DNA of 64,000 bases. Source: Anniella stebbinsi. Lineage: Eukaryota; Chordata; Lepidosauria; Squamata; Anniellidae. Positions 20,930-31,965 of this stretch are shown in pieces. Position 1 is the first letter of the stretch; the number at the start of each line of letters is the position of its first letter. The stretch is from the NCBI GenBank assembly GCA_029215795.1, contig JARDYH010000003.1, forward strand, positions 259,257,562-259,321,561, read 5' to 3'. A model generated the notes under the pieces. The model was not told the origin of the DNA, made no database searches, and saw only the letters and a list, made by a program, of their open reading frames with translations. The translations under genes were made by a program, and so were the position numbers.

Positions 20930-20930
20930 C
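20185..20930 (+). mobile_element. L2-like LINE 3' end, degenerate RT C-terminus
   Basis: A long open stretch (20240-20716, 158 codons) plus upstream relics gives the conserved non-LTR RT tail: HLDYCNVLYMGLP, LHWLPVCFWAQFKVL, YKALYGSGPDYLKDRI, then ALGLWNSLPREAR and a C-terminal FRRQVKMFLFQQAFG. A stop and frame change precede 20280, so it is not intact. The 3' UTR ends in GGTGGGATATAAATAATAAT, i.e. an (AAT)n tail at 20892-20928. Read as an L2-clade LINE; a related CR1/Rex clade is the alternative. Confidence 0.82.
20892..20928. repeat. (AAT)n tail of the LINE
   Basis: About 12 AAT units directly after GATAT at the LINE 3' end. Confidence 0.93.
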
Positions 20931-21509
20931 CAGCTGCACCTGCAATAGATCATTCTCCTAGTCCTAGCACTCCTGTGTGCACATATGCATGCATGCAAAC
21001 ACACACACACACATGCACACATACCTTTCTGGTGTTTTGCACTCGCTTCCCCTGTGGGGCCCTGCTCCAGAATTGGGAAATGCAGGAAATGGGGCCATTC
21101 ACTGTACTAGCAAGGCAACTCTGATCCATGGCTCACATTGCCAAATTTTGTTTACGCCTTTGCAAAATGCTCTTTCCAACTCATTCATCTCAGCCATTTG
21201 AAAGTTACACGTCGTTAATCAGAAAACACACATGGTCAAATTATTCCCTATTGCTCACAGGAAAAATGCAAAGTCATGATATTAGCCTGGTTGTATCACC
21301 TCTTCTAAACATTATAACTTCTGTAAAGTACCATAATAAAGTAGTTTTTTTTAAAATTAAAATTAAAACCTCGGCAAGATACGGTACCCATAATCCTAAA
21401 TCACCAGTCTCTGTTCCAAAGCAATAACTATGAAAGGATTTTGAAGAACAGTTTTGCGTACATCTTGGAAGTATTAGGATGATGTTATTGCTTTCTAAGC
21501 CTCTGAGGC
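20930..21509. other. No recognised feature
   Basis: A short CA/CACACA tract near 20998-21024. No gene or repeat family recognised. Confidence 0.35.
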
Positions 21510-21860
21510 AATGGGTTATTTATTTATTTATTTATTACATTTGTATACCGCCCCATAGCTGAAGGATTAAAACAATTTAAAACAATATACAAAAAAATTA
21601 AAACAGCAAAAACATACAACATACACACAATACACTCATACATTTAAAACTGCTACAACAACCTCAAAAGCTACAAAAACAAAAACAAATCCAGGCTCCT
21701 CAGATATTGCCAAATGCCTGAGAGAACAGGAAAGTCTTGACCTGGCGCTGAAAAGTTAACAATGTTGGCGCCAGGTGGGCCTCATCAGGGAGATCGTTCC
21801 ACAATTGGGGGGCCACCACAGAGAAGGCCCTCTCCCTTGTTGCTGACTTCTGAGCTTTTG
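21510..21860 (-). mobile_element. L2-like LINE 3' end
   Basis: The plus strand starts with (TTTA)n and ACATTTGTATACCGCCCCATAG, the complement of the L2-type 3' terminus. On the minus strand 21730-21850 encodes the relic FSVVAPQLWNDLPDEAHLAP followed by FQRQVKTFLFSQAFGN. Same family as 22365-22830 and 29209-29540. Confidence 0.82.
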
Positions 21861-21889
21861 TCAGAAGCAGATATTTGCTGAGGAATTTA

Positions 21890-22114
21890 ATTGTGCTGCT
21901 GATTTCAGTGGGGCTGTGAGTCCACTCTAAATATCAGCCAGAACCAGTCAGAACTCTAAAGGAGCTCTCCAAAGTACTGAATTGAAGCCCCCCCCCCAAA
22001 AAAAAAAACCCAGGTTCAATGCCTTGGATAGCTGTTGAGAGCTCTGACTGGTTCTGACTGGAACCCAGAGCAGATTCACAGCCCCACTGAAATTGGAGTC
22101 ACCAGCCTCCACTG
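21890..22114. mobile_element. CAGTGGAGGCTGG-type hAT MITE, copy 1
   Basis: The right end is AGTCACCAGCCTCCACTG. The left part (TTTCAGTGGGGCTGTGAGTCC) matches the family but the outermost left tip is eroded. Internal AACTCTAAAGGAGCTMTCCAA and its complement near 22025-22045 make it a hairpin. Family members: 24092-24309, 29862-30045, 55118-55370, 57137-57302, 57554-57640. Confidence 0.75.
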
Positions 22115-22364
22115 GTTTCTTGCAGCGCTCCCCCTTTCTCTTTTCCACCATCCTGGAGGTGCATCCCAGTTACTGTTGCTGCCAGAGGAGGCCAAAGAGG
22201 TGAGGAAACAACAGCGTCCTCAAGAACAGGCATGGAGTAAAGCTCATGGGAACTCATGTAATCAGGGCCCCAGAGTATAGGTAGCAGGGCTTTAACCCTT
22301 TATCCTATGCCCACAATTTACATAACAACTGCACAATACCCGACGGAGTGCTTCTCCTGGCATG

Positions 22365-22830
22365 AACTGACCAGTACAATAAGTTCAGCATCTAAGGCCT
22401 CCCTCCATGTACCTCCTCGGAGGGTGGCAACAAAGAAGAGGACCTTCTTGGTGGTGGCCCCTCAGTTATGGAATGATCTCCCTGATGAAGCCCGCCTGGT
22501 TCCAACATTGTTATCTTTTCACTGCCATGTTAAAACTGCTCCTTTCTCTCAGGCATGTGGCAGCATATCATGACTTTTTAATTACTTCTTTGGTTGATAG
22601 GTTAAGATAGATAGATAGATGGATGGATGGATGGATGGATGGATGGATAGATAGGTGATAGATAGAGATATATGTTATCAGCATGTGTGCTTGCTGTCTG
22701 TCTGTTTTTACGTAAATTGGTTTTGCGCGTTGTATAAGCATTTTTAATGGATTTTAATCTTTGTGACCCCCACAGAGGGCTTCGTCTATGGGGTGATATA
22801 GAAATATAATATATGGAATGAAATGCCTTT
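22365..22830 (+). mobile_element. L2-like LINE 3' end
   Basis: The relic VAPQLWNDLPDEARLVPTLLSF near 22450-22520 is the same C-terminus as at 21510. The 3' UTR ends in GGCTTCGTCTATGGGGTGATATAGAAATATAAT. A GATA/GATG microsatellite has expanded inside the UTR. Confidence 0.82.
22609..22667. repeat. (GATA)n(GATG)n microsatellite
   Basis: Mixed AGAT/GGAT tetranucleotide units within the LINE 3' UTR. Confidence 0.93.
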
Positions 22831-23489
22831 TTGGCAATGTAAATTGGAGGCATGTTGGGCCTGATCCTGATTGGGACCATAGCCAGGGTGGTGGTGGAAA
22901 GGATTAAAGTCTCTCTACCTCCCCATGCTAGGTTACCAGTTCATGTAGAAACATGTAGTCTCAACATCTGAGGTCATGTTCCACGATGAAAGGAAAAGGC
23001 ATTGAACATAGCAGCCCTCTGTAGTAGAAAAAATGTAATGAACCCAGGAGGGCTGGCAGCATTCTAGCTGCAGAGTGAAACTGAGCATGCCACGCTCTTT
23101 CACGGGCCAGAAAAACCTTAATAACTGCTGAACCGCTGCTCAGAACTCCACCAAACCAGTGACAGCCACATCTCCTCAATAGGACTGAATAACATAGTTT
23201 TCACCCAAATCTGAAAGTGCTATATGGTACGCTGAGCCGTAGCGTGGAGCAAAAAGTATAAATGCGTCAATTCTCAGCACATTTTAACTTGCTGTACCAC
23301 TGGCAATTTTTATCAGATTGATTTGAAATTGGGCACACTTGTAGACCTCATCAGATACATCAAGGATGACAGGACACGTTTCATTTATATAAGCAGTAGA
23401 ATTTTGAGGCATACAATGGTGGAACCTTTTTTGTTCTATTGGTGACTCGCCTTAACTAAAGGAATTCCTGTGCCCCTTTAATATTGTAG
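22831..23489. other. No recognised feature
   Basis: No gene. Nothing repetitive that I can name. Confidence 0.35.
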
Positions 23490-23833
23490 TGCAGAAAAAG
23501 GCAATTAACATGATGAAGGGGCTGGAGCAACTTCCCTATGAGGAAAGGTTACCACAGCTGCGATTGTTTAGCTTGAGAAAAGGTGAGTAAGGGGAAATAC
23601 GATAGGGGTGTGCAAAATTATGCACGGCGTGGGGAAAGTGGATAGGGGACATTTTTCTCCCTGTCTCATAACTAGAACCCAATGGGGGTCATCCCATGAA
23701 GTTGATTGGTGGGAGATTCAAGACAGAGAAAAGGAAGGACTTCTTTTACACAGAGCAGAGTTAAACTATGGAATTTGCTACCACAAAATTGGCATTGATG
23801 GCCAGCAATTTGGACAGCTTTAAAAGGGGGGGG
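23490..23833 (+). mobile_element. CR1 LINE fragment
   Basis: Contains CTGGAGCAACTTCCCTATGAGG, ATTATGCACGGCGTGG and the GGTGGGAGATTCAAGACAGAGA block of CR1, ending at GCTTTAAAAGGGGGGG. It lacks the 3' UTR and is broken by frameshifts. Confidence 0.82.
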
Positions 23834-23859
23834 GGTTACACAGATTCAAGGAAGGAAAA

Positions 23860-24530
23860 TGAAATATAATCATAGGTTTACTAAACGGATGGTGGGTCTG
23901 GAAACCAAAATGCTTGGTATGTTTAGCATGGAGATGAGAAGATTAAGGGGAGACGTGACAGTGGTGTTCAAATATCTGAAAGGCTGACATGAAGTCAATG
24001 AAGCAGATTGGTTCTCTGTCGTTCCAGAGGGCAGAACTACAACCAGGGGGTAAAACATGCAGGGAAGCAGACTTCAGCTTCATATTAGGAGCAGTGGAGG
24101 CTGCTGTCTCCGAGGCCAGTGGGGGAGTGAATCCACTCCAGGTTTCAGTCAGAACCAATCGGAAAGCTCAATGAGCTATCCAAGGTACTACACTTAGCCC
24201 CCAAATAGGTTCAATACCTTGGATAGCTCCTCTACAGTTCTGATTGGCTCTGACTGAAACCTGGAGCGGATTTACAGCCCACTGGCATCGGAGCCACCAG
24301 CCTCCACTCATTAGGAGAAACTTCCCGATGGGAATTGCTACTCAACCATGAAGCGGACCAGCTCGAGAGGTGATGGGTTCGCCTTAATTGGAGATATTTC
24401 AGCAGAGGTTGCACAGCCACATGCCAGGGATCGTATAGCTGCATTGTGCACTGCAGATCCTGCAGGAAGCTAGGGGTTGGGCTAGATGACCTCCACGGTC
24501 TTTTCTGTCTCGATGGTCAAAGACTGCAAA
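23860..24530 (+). mobile_element. Second CR1-type fragment, split by a hAT MITE
   Basis: A different CR1 subfamily: TTAGCATGGAGATGAGAAG, GTGTTCAAATATCTGAAAGG, then CTTCATATTAGGAG, interrupted and resuming at AAACTTCCCGATGG, ending near GGGCTAGATGACCTCCACGG as CR1 3' UTRs do. The insertion is 24092-24309 plus one 8-bp target copy. Confidence 0.8.
24092..24309. mobile_element. 218-bp hAT MITE in CR1, exact TSD ATTAGGAG
   Basis: Left end CAGTGGAGGCTGCTGTCTCC, right end GAGCCACCAGCCTCCACTC. ATTAGGAG at 24084-24091 is repeated at 24310-24317. Removing the element restores the CR1 order. This copy fixes the 8-bp target duplication of the CAGTGGAGGCTGG family and so its hAT membership. Confidence 0.93.
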
Positions 24531-25552
24531 TGCAGTGAAAAGAAAGCAAGGCATTCAAAAGTTTAACAAATGGAGGGGTTTGCCAAAGATGCTCCTTGCC
24601 TAGGGTGCTGTTGTGTCTAGGGCCAGTTCTGTCCGCTGCATTGAAGTGGCCTTCCCAAGTGCACCCCTTTGCTTTTTGTAAAATGAGAGAATGGGGGTGA
24701 GGGAAAGAAAAACGTTTCACTCAGGGATTCTTGAAGCAAGCGCAAAATCTGTCCTCCACTCGGTGCAAGAGTGGTGCATTATGTCTCTGTGTGAGGAACA
24801 TGCAAAAACACCCGGCACCTCCTCACATGCTCCCAGGGCCTCCTGGAAATACACAGGCTCCCTGTTCTACAGTCATTCCACCCATCAGAGTGATGAGGAA
24901 GTTCGCTTGTTAATTAATGGTTCAAGGAGTGAGAGGGACAGAATTACAAAGCAGATCATTTATGCTGGCACCTCCGGAAAATCTAGGACAACACAAAACG
25001 CAAAACACTTTAACAAACATGCCCTTCAACATTATGAGTCAGTCACCAAAACATAATGCTCTCAGTCTCAACAATGATACCCTTAAAAATGAAGAAGAAA
25101 AAGATGGCAGGGCAAAGAATTCACTGTCTCCCACCACACGGAGCCGCTCCACTTGAGTTATCCTGTGCTCAAGGCCGCAAATGCAGGCAGTTAAAATAAA
25201 GCTGGAGATGCTGTTCCGAGCACCACCAGTCTCAATTTAACTCATGCTTTGCAATAGTTTGCTTTTTAATTTCCCTGAAGGAAATGAAAGGTGATTGAAA
25301 AAAATGGAGGACCTGCAAAAAATGGAGAACTGGTGCGCATATGTATTTTAAAGGATTCCCAAACTGGTAGATCGCCATCTGCTGAAATTTGCAGCACAAA
25401 ATGAATTGCTTTGGGCCCTCCTTGGAAATGTACCAGCAGAGCATCCACAGTGGCTGTATAAGAAGGAAGGAAGTTTAGGCGGTGGTGTAGTGGAGGCAGG
25501 GCTTGCAGGGATGTAGCGCTGGCACTTTTTTATTAGCAGGGATGCTGATGTC
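24531..25552. other. No recognised feature
   Basis: A 121-codon plus frame at 24691-25056 carries no recognisable domain and has no splice or promoter context I can support. No named repeat. Confidence 0.35.
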
Positions 25553-25862
25553 CATCTGCCACCCCTTCAGACTTTCCTGTTCTTTCTCAGCTTAGCTGCA
25601 ATCCTCACAGTAGGTGGGGGAAATGGATTTCCCCAGCAACAATATATTGTTTGTTGCTGTAATATGAACTATTTTGGGCTGGCTTGGTTTAGAATGGGCA
25701 ATCAAGACCCATTAGCTTTACAAAAGACCTGCTCATGATGGGGATGAAAATTGCTAGAACTGTTTTGTTGATCTGGATGTTTAGACTGTCCTTGGGAGTG
25801 TGGCTATGAGGACTGTCATGATGAACACCTGCAATTCAAAATGTATTGCTACACCATTGAGC
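25553..25862 (+). repeat. Unclassified dispersed repeat, copy 2
   Basis: Same-order similarity to 5214-5527 (see there), including CATCTGCCACCC, TTAGCTGCAATCCTCACAGT and the CCATTGARSWTSA-like right part. Separated from copy 1 by 20 kb in the same orientation. Confidence 0.65.
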
Positions 25863-25999
25863 TGAGGAGACCAGCAGTCATGGATGTTTTCCTTTTTTTG
25901 GCTTCACCACTATATCCTTTAACAGCAGTAGCAATAAGGACACCTGTCTGGGGAGAGACCTTTTCCATTTTGTCTCTCCTGCTGCTTTGCTGCCTAGAG

Positions 26000-26130
26000 C
26001 AGGGGTAGCAGACATTTTTCAGCCAGAGGGCCAAATTCCAATCTAGGAAAAGTCTCACAGAGTGCATTCCAGATATAGGCAAAGGCAAAGTAGGTGTGGC
26101 CAAAGACAGACTGGGTGGGCCCAAAACGTG
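26000..26130. mobile_element. hAT (Charlie-like) end fragment
   Basis: CAGGGGTAGCAGACATTTTTCAGCC followed by GAGGGCCAAATTC is the familiar left end of Charlie-type hAT elements. The right end was not found, so the extent is uncertain. Confidence 0.55.
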
Positions 26131-26450
26131 ATTATTACTGATTTGGCAGGACAAGGCTTCTACATATCTACTCAGAAGTAAGCAGCACTGATTCACTCAG
26201 CAGCACGTTCAAATAGCATCCATGCCTCTGCATGCCAACTCAAAAGTAAGCATGAACAGCAGGTCTACCCACAAATAGGCAGTGCAAGATTCTACATGTC
26301 TGCTCACAAGTATGTTGGACAAGCCTCAGAAGTAAGCTGGACTGAATCACCAGCAGCTTCCTTCCCAAGCTCTGCCCCGTCTCCACTGTAGGGAAAAGCT
26401 CTTATATCTGATCTTTTCCCTGCAAGGAAAGGGGATGGGGCCCCAAGAAT

Positions 26451-26660
26451 AGGGTGACCAGATAAAATCCAGGTCAGGGCTCATATAACTTTAACAGTTG
26501 TAGAGAAAAGGGAATTTCAGCCAGAGTCATTTGTATGCAATGAGTTCCTGGTGAAATTCCCTCTTCATCACAACAATTAAAGTTGCAGGGGTCCTGCCTT
26601 CTTTTGTATATGGTCATTCTAGTATAGTGCCTGCAACTTCAACTTTATCTGGTCAGCCTA
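26451..26660. mobile_element. TGACC foldback element, subfamily B, internally deleted
   Basis: Begins AGGGTGACCAGATAAAATCC and ends ATCTGGTCAGCCTA. The left half is complete (TTTAACAGTTGTAGAGAAAAG, TCATTTGTATGCAAT, CATCACAACAATTAAAGTTG); most of the right half is missing. Subfamily B is recognised by GTATGCAATTAGTTCCTGG-type sequence. Confidence 0.85.
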
Positions 26661-26759
26661 CCCAAGAAGAAGCTGGTGGACAAGATGAAGAGGGGTGGGG
26701 GCTCATTTGGGACAAGACTGCAGCTTCAAGTTATATATTTTGTCTGTATTTTTGCATAG

Positions 26760-26896
26760 CAGGGCTGGAGAACCTGTGGGCCTTCACATGTTGTTGGATT
26801 ACATTTCCCATCATCCCTGAGCATTGGCCACAATGGCATGGTCTCATGGGAGCTGGAGTCCAACAACATTTGGAGGACTGCAGGTTCCCCATCCTG
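26760..26896. mobile_element. Short hAT MITE (CAGGGCTGG...)
   Basis: CAGGGCTGGAGAACCTGTGG and CTGCAGGTTCCCCATCCTG are imperfect inverted ends, with ACATTTCCCATCATCCCTGA internally. Same type as 8678-8809. No duplication read here. Confidence 0.65.
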
Positions 26897-26905
26897 GTGT
26901 TACAA

Positions 26906-27224
26906 TAGGGTGACCAGATAAAATCCAGGTCAGAGCTCATGTAACTTTAACAGTTGTAGAGAAAAGGGAATTTCAGCCAGTGTCATTTGTATGCAATTAA
27001 TTCCTGGTGAAATTCCCTCTTCATCACAACAGTTAAAGTTGCAGGGGCCCTGCCTTCTTTTGTATATGTCACTATAATATAGTGCATGCGCCTTTAACTG
27101 TTGTGATGAAGAGGGAATATCACCAGGAACTAATTGCATACAAATGACACTGACTGAAATTCCCCTTTCTCTATAACTGTTAAAGTTACATGAGCCCTGA
27201 CCTGGATTTTATCTGGTCAGTCTA
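26906..27224. mobile_element. TGACC foldback element, subfamily B, full dimer form
   Basis: TAGGGTGACCAGATAAAATCC to ATTTTATCTGGTCAGTCTA. The two halves are reverse complements across a centre near 27068 (TGTATATGTCACTATAATATAG). Each half contains TTTAACAGTTGTAGAGAAAA and AACTTTAACTGTTGTGATGA blocks. About 320 bp, no coding capacity. Confidence 0.88.
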
Positions 27225-27451
27225 TGTTACAAATGATTGGTCTGATTTGGGTTGGAGGCTGCTAAGGGCTGTTCAATTTTGTTAGTTGCATCCTTCCAAC
27301 TTTTATAGCTAGTTTGATTTGGGTGAGATATTTTATTGCCAGGTCTATCAATGTGCAGTTCTCTGCACATCTACTTAGAAGCTACTTCCACTGTGCTCGG
27401 TCAGCCTTCCACCCGAGTAAAGTGTAGCTAGAATTGCCTAACGCAGACATA
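27225..27451. other. No recognised feature
   Basis: Short unique stretch between two DNA transposons; nothing recognised. Confidence 0.3.
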
Positions 27452-27956
27452 GGCTCAATTCAGACGACATATTAGGCAACGGAGGGGTAAATAACGTACT
27501 GACCGTGCGTTAGGCAGGAGGAGCTTCACAGAAGACATGTTGCAGCCAGCGCTGCTCAGCACCGGCAAACGACCAGGCAGCTATGACCTTGCGGTGGCCA
27601 TTTTGGTTGCAGCCTCTCCTCCCTGTGTCCTCCAACCATATCCCAGCAGGCACCGTGAGTTCTGCCTGCTGTCTAGAGTGGCTGGGGTTTTTTGGCTGCT
27701 CTAGGCAGCAGAACTCTATTCCGAAACGGAATAGTCCACGGAGGGGGGGCTGAATTCAGACGACACTTTAAACAATGGGGCTTCGGGTTAAGCTACGTGC
27801 AAGCCCGTTGTTTCGCTCCGTTGTTTAAAGTACCTGATTAACATACTGTCATTTGTGTGTGCATTGTGTGTTGCCCTCCAAACGACACAATAAGCAACAC
27901 AACTGACGATTGTTCCCCCCCTCCTCTGTTGCCTAACGTGTCTTCCGAATTGAGCC
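27452..27956. mobile_element. 505-bp GGCT-end element, TSD ATA
   Basis: Left end GGCTCAATTCAGACGACATA, right end CGTGTCTTCCGAATTGAGCC. ATA at 27449-27451 is repeated at 27957-27959. A second internal start-like motif TTCAGACGACACTTTAAAC near 27755 suggests either a nested or a dimeric structure. The 3-bp duplication fits a PIF/Harbinger-like MITE. Confidence 0.85.
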
Positions 27957-27959
27957 ATA

Positions 27960-28447
27960 ATGTTGATGTATTCAGTGTTGTTAATTGAACCATTGGTATG
28001 TTTTATCCTTACTTGAACTTTTGACATGCTTTAAGCGAGCTGTTAATGATTGTAGTGCATGGTTATTTTTATGATGTATTTTGGCTAGTATGCTATTTTT
28101 GTCTCTTTGTTTTCTGTGAACTGCTTTGAGGACAACGTCTTTGTGGGAAACGTGGTGTGTCAAACATCAACAACAACTGACTCTCGACTACGATTATGTG
28201 ACTCTACGCCCACTGCTTGCAACCCTGGCCACAGGTTGTTATAGGGGAAACGTACTGTTATGATGATCCCATCGTAGTTAAGCAGTGTCCTAGAGAGTTC
28301 CTTGCACACAGAGTCACACAAAACAGGATACTTTCTCTTGCTATTGGGTGGTTCCATCAAAAGTCACATTCTCTAGTACCAGACATGGGTCAAGACCAGA
28401 AAGCGAATCAGTTTGTGACCAGCATATTTCAAGGACAGCCTTTTTTG
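27960..28447. other. No recognised feature
   Basis: Around 28060-28170 the GAACTGCTTTGAGGACAACG stretch resembles a LINE 3' UTR (compare 29730-29770), but I cannot assign it. Confidence 0.3.
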
Positions 28448-28803
28448 TCAGATCATAGAATCATAGAATAGTAGAGTTGGAAGGGGCCTATAAGGCCATC
28501 GAGTCCAACCCCCTGCTCAATGCAGGAATCCACCTTCAAGCATACCTGACAGGTGGCTGTCCGGCTGCCTCTTGAAGGCCTCTAATATGGGAGAGCCCAT
28601 GACCTCTCTAGGTAATTGGTTCCCTTGTCATACTGCTCTAACTGTCAGGAAGTTTTTCCTGATGTCCCACAGGAATCTGGCTTTCTGTAACTTGAGCCAA
28701 TTATTCCACATCCTGCACTCTGGGATGACCGAGAAGAGATCCTGGCCCTCCTTTGTGTGACAACCTTTCAAATATTTGAAGAGTGCTATCATGACTCCCC
28801 TTA
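28448..28803 (-). mobile_element. CR1 LINE 3' end with terminal octamer repeat
   Basis: The plus strand starts AGATCATAGAATCATAGAATAG, the complement of the CR1 terminal (ATTCTATG)n. It then shows GTCCAACCCCCTGCTCAATG and, on the minus strand, the C-terminal relic with TVRKFFLMSHRNLAFCN. Ends in 5' truncation near 28803. Same subfamily as 38063-38596 and 46113-47590. Confidence 0.92.
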
Positions 28804-29077
28804 TGGCTTATCATACCTTCCAATCAAACCCGCATCATCATTTGTTTTGTGTCTGCCCCTTTCTCCATAAGCAAGAAATGCCACTGTTTCCAAAGGACAC
28901 CTTTTAAATTTATGTCTCCAGCTCCATTCCTAGCAATAACTACAGTGGTCCTTCCTTCCACCGTGTTTCACTTCTTCTCTCTCTGTACCAGCTCCCATCC
29001 AGGACAAACTTCTCAAAACTCAAACTAATAGTTAGCAGGATTTAATACCTCACCCAGTGAGAAGGCGACCCTGACCT

Positions 29078-29795
29078 ATGTTCCATCAACATCAGAGGCA
29101 CGGTTGGTGGGTACATGGGACAGGGGACTCTTGGTTGTGGCACATAGGTTCTGGAACTCCTTTCCCCAGGAGACTCATATGGCAACCTCCTCACTGGCGT
29201 TTTTACATATTTATTTATTTATTTATTACATCTGTATACCGCCCCATAGCCGAAGCTCTCTGGGTGGTTTACATAGGATTAAAAACAATTAAAAACAATA
29301 TACAAAAATTAAAACAGCAAAAACATACAACATACACACAATCTGTACATTTTAAAACCACTTCAACACTTCAAAAAGCTACAAAAACCAAACCAAACCA
29401 AAACAAACCCAGGCTCCTCAGATATTGCCAAATGCCTGAGAGAAGAGGAAAGTCTTGACCTGGCACCGAAAAGATAACAATGTTGGCGCCAGGCGGGCCT
29501 CGTCGGGGAGATCGTTCCACAATTGGGGAGCCACCAAGATTATTGTCAAGATTATTGTGGTTTTTTTTGTATTTCTTGGTTTTGATTAGCTGGCTCCTCT
29601 CCTTTTTATACAGCTCTGATTATTGTGTCTGACCTGGCCCTAGTTTCATACTGCTTTAAAACATTTATTATTTTTATCTTGCTTTTTTCTATATCTATAT
29701 AACCTTGCTTGATTGTACCAGTATATTTTCACTTGTTGTAAGATGCTTTGAAGGTCTTTTGGGTGGAAAGCAGCCTTATACATTTAAATATAAAT
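29078..29795 (+). mobile_element. L2-like LINE 3' end, split by another L2 3' end
   Basis: 29090-29208 encodes FWNSFPQETHMATSSLAFL, the same C-terminal relic as other L2-like copies. The sequence resumes after 29540 as a 3' UTR ending TTGAAGGTCTTTTGGGTGG and CCTTATACATTTAAATATAA. The interruption (29209-29540) is a minus-strand L2-like 3' end. Confidence 0.7.
29209..29540 (-). mobile_element. L2-like LINE 3' end, nested, minus strand
   Basis: Begins with (ATTT)n and CATCTGTATACCGCCCCATAG. Ends near GGCGCCAGGCGGGCCTCGTC and CGTTCCACAATTGGGGAGCC. Nearly identical to 21510-21860, including ACAACATACACACAAT and CAGATATTGCCAAATGCC. Confidence 0.82.
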
Positions 29796-29861
29796 CAATG
29801 ACCATGGCTGACCTGGGCTTCCCCCATTCCAAGAGTCTCTGGTAATAGTTATACTTGCTAG

Positions 29862-30045
29862 GTGGAAGCTAGCGGCTCCGATGTCAGAGGGGTGGTGAAC
29901 CCGTTCCACATTTCAGTCAGGCCCAGCCAGAACTCTAAAGGAGCTATCCAAGGTGTTGAACCAAATCCCCCAAATGGCACCTTGGATAGCTCCTTTAGAA
30001 TGCTGACTCCACCCCCCACCCCAGTCTAAAAGGCTGAAATGTCGT
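29862..30045. mobile_element. CAGTGGAGGCTGG-type hAT MITE, decayed copy
   Basis: GTGGAAGCTAGCGGCTCCGA, GGGGTGGTGAACCCGTTCCA and AACTCTAAAGGAGCTATCCA match the family; CTTGGATAGCTCCTTTAGA is the complementary arm. The right end is lost near 30045. Confidence 0.72.
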
Positions 30046-30505
30046 TTCTAAAGCTTATTGACTGGCAGTGAGAGCTTTAAGCTAAAATATACTGACATTT
30101 TTGGTATTTTGGCCCCATCCCTTTACATCACCCCCTTTACCCTTCTGCCCCACACAGCACTGGAAGGCAGACCACCCCATTTGGGAGCTTCTCCAAATGG
30201 ATTTCAGCACTCAGAGGTTCAACACCTTTGCACTACAGAGAGAAAGTATGTATTTTCAAGATTAAACAATGAAAAGAACCTCAAGGCCAAAACAGATCTA
30301 CTCAATGGTTTTCAATCATTATTTTCAAAAAGAAGAAGTTTTAAAAAAGTACCAGTGCATTGTTTTAGATTAATCAACTCTTAAATGGTACTTTCACTTT
30401 TTGAAAGCCACTTTGTATCCCTACACTTGTTGGACAATTGTTACTGAAATGACATATTTATGTGGTTATTTAAAATTACTTTTAGGCTACCTTTAAGAAT
30501 AAATG

Positions 30506-30760
30506 GGCCTGTTCAGCTGACACTTCAGGCTCTGTGGTTAGCGAAACTATGGTTCTCTGGGGTTAGCACTAACTGCAAGCCGTGCTGTTGCACACAACAC
30601 TTTAAGCCATGGTTAGAGCCACTAACCCTGCTGCAGACGGTCCAACTGTGGTTAGTGAATGAGCAGGATTTAGCAAAATGCACCGCACAAGACACCTTAA
30701 ACCCTGCTGCTTAACCAAAAGCCTTAACTAGCAGGGTTTAAGGTGTCTTCTGAGTAGGCC
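30506..30760. mobile_element. GGCC-end MITE, about 255 bp
   Basis: GGCCTGTTCAGCTGACACTT to AAGGTGTCTTCTGAGTAGGCC. It is the inverse-orientation relative of 19699-19949. CCCTGCTGCTTAACCAAAAG pairs with AGCAGGGTTTAAGG near its right end. The target duplication is ambiguous. Confidence 0.75.
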
Positions 30761-31507
30761 CAAACTGCCTCAAAGCAACATACAGGATAATAAATAAATA
30801 CAGAAATACAGAAATATCAGGTTTCCAAGCCTTCCGGCTGAGTAGTGAGGCAACAGAAACTGGCTGCGCAATTCTGAAACCCTTTCATTCAGTTAATAGC
30901 AGCTCTTCACACCTAAAACATCTGCGAAGGCTAGGAGCTGTCCTCAGGGTCTAATTAGCTAAATGGGGCTTTTGTTAAGGAAGCTACAAAAAGCATGGCA
31001 ATTGCCTTTCAGTTAATGGACTGGTATCCCGCCATGCTCAACAGTTTTTTTTTTCTGAGCATCTCCCTTCAGGGAAGATCCTCCTGACAAAGCCTTTGAC
31101 AGGCAGCCAGTCTGGCGGAGTGCCTCCCACCTTCTTTCAGCTCCTCCTGCTTAACTCTGGGTGGGCTCTTGCATCTGTCGATTCATGTGCTTCCTCCCCG
31201 TGACAGAGGCTGCGTTCCCATGTGTGTCGGGGAGTGGGAAGGGAGACAGTCTCTGAGCCTGGCCCTCCTGTCTGATAAGCTCCCGGGAAGGTTCTTCGTT
31301 GACTCCGGGAGAGTCAGTGGGGATTTCCTCCCCCTGCCCTGGCTGGGCGTCTAGTGCCACTTCTGAATGTGAATCAGAATCAGAAACAAAACCAGGAAGG
31401 CTGGGCCCAATCCTGATACAAAAATATGCAACTGGGTAGTAAATATGCAACAAAATGGTGTAAAACACCATACAATAAAACAAATTACACCACAGGTTGT
31501 CGGGAGG
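30761..31507. other. No recognised gene or repeat
   Basis: A 110-codon minus frame at 31151-31483 is Ser/Asp/Glu/Pro-rich (GFVSDSDSHSEVALDAQPG). It may be a relic of a retroelement polyprotein, but nothing around it supports an LTR element and I leave it unassigned. Confidence 0.3.
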
Positions 31508-31700
31508 CCAGTGAAAGCAGGTGCATCTTCAGAGCTATCTGAAGACCTGCAAAGAAGGGCCTGATGAACTTCTGGTGGAAGCTATTTCCAGAGCTGTGGG
31601 GCCACCACTGAAAAGGCCCTGTCACTTGTACTCACTAGCCAAACCACCCTTGGTGGTGGGCAAGTGAGAAGGGCCTCTGTTGATGACATGCAGTATAGAG
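31508..31700 (-). mobile_element. L2-like LINE C-terminal fragment
   Basis: The minus strand encodes RAFSVVAPQLWK near 31585-31625, the C-terminal motif of the L2-like copies, with the downstream CTTTGCAGGTCTTCAGATAG stretch. No 3' tail remains. Confidence 0.65.
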
Positions 31701-31965
31701 GTAGCCCTAGGCTAGGCCAGCTATTACCCCACTCTGCTAATGCCTGCCCTGATATCCCTTTGATTATATTTTTCTTGTCCAGCATTCCGGATAGCAGCTG
31801 GTGGGTGGATCTAGCCACCCTTTTCATTTTCCACAATGGCCCTGATAGAGCATCACAGTCTGCAGCATTGTGGGAAATGAAAAAGGTCGCTAGACGCAGT
31901 CACTTGCCACTGCTCAGAATACTGCCACAGCAGCAAGGTAAACATACCAGGGTCCACTGAGAGAG

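Noticed and set aside
31151..31483. Retroviral or Gypsy polyprotein relic (Ser/Asp/Glu-rich)
   Set aside because: No LTRs, protease, RT or integrase motif nearby; composition alone is not enough.
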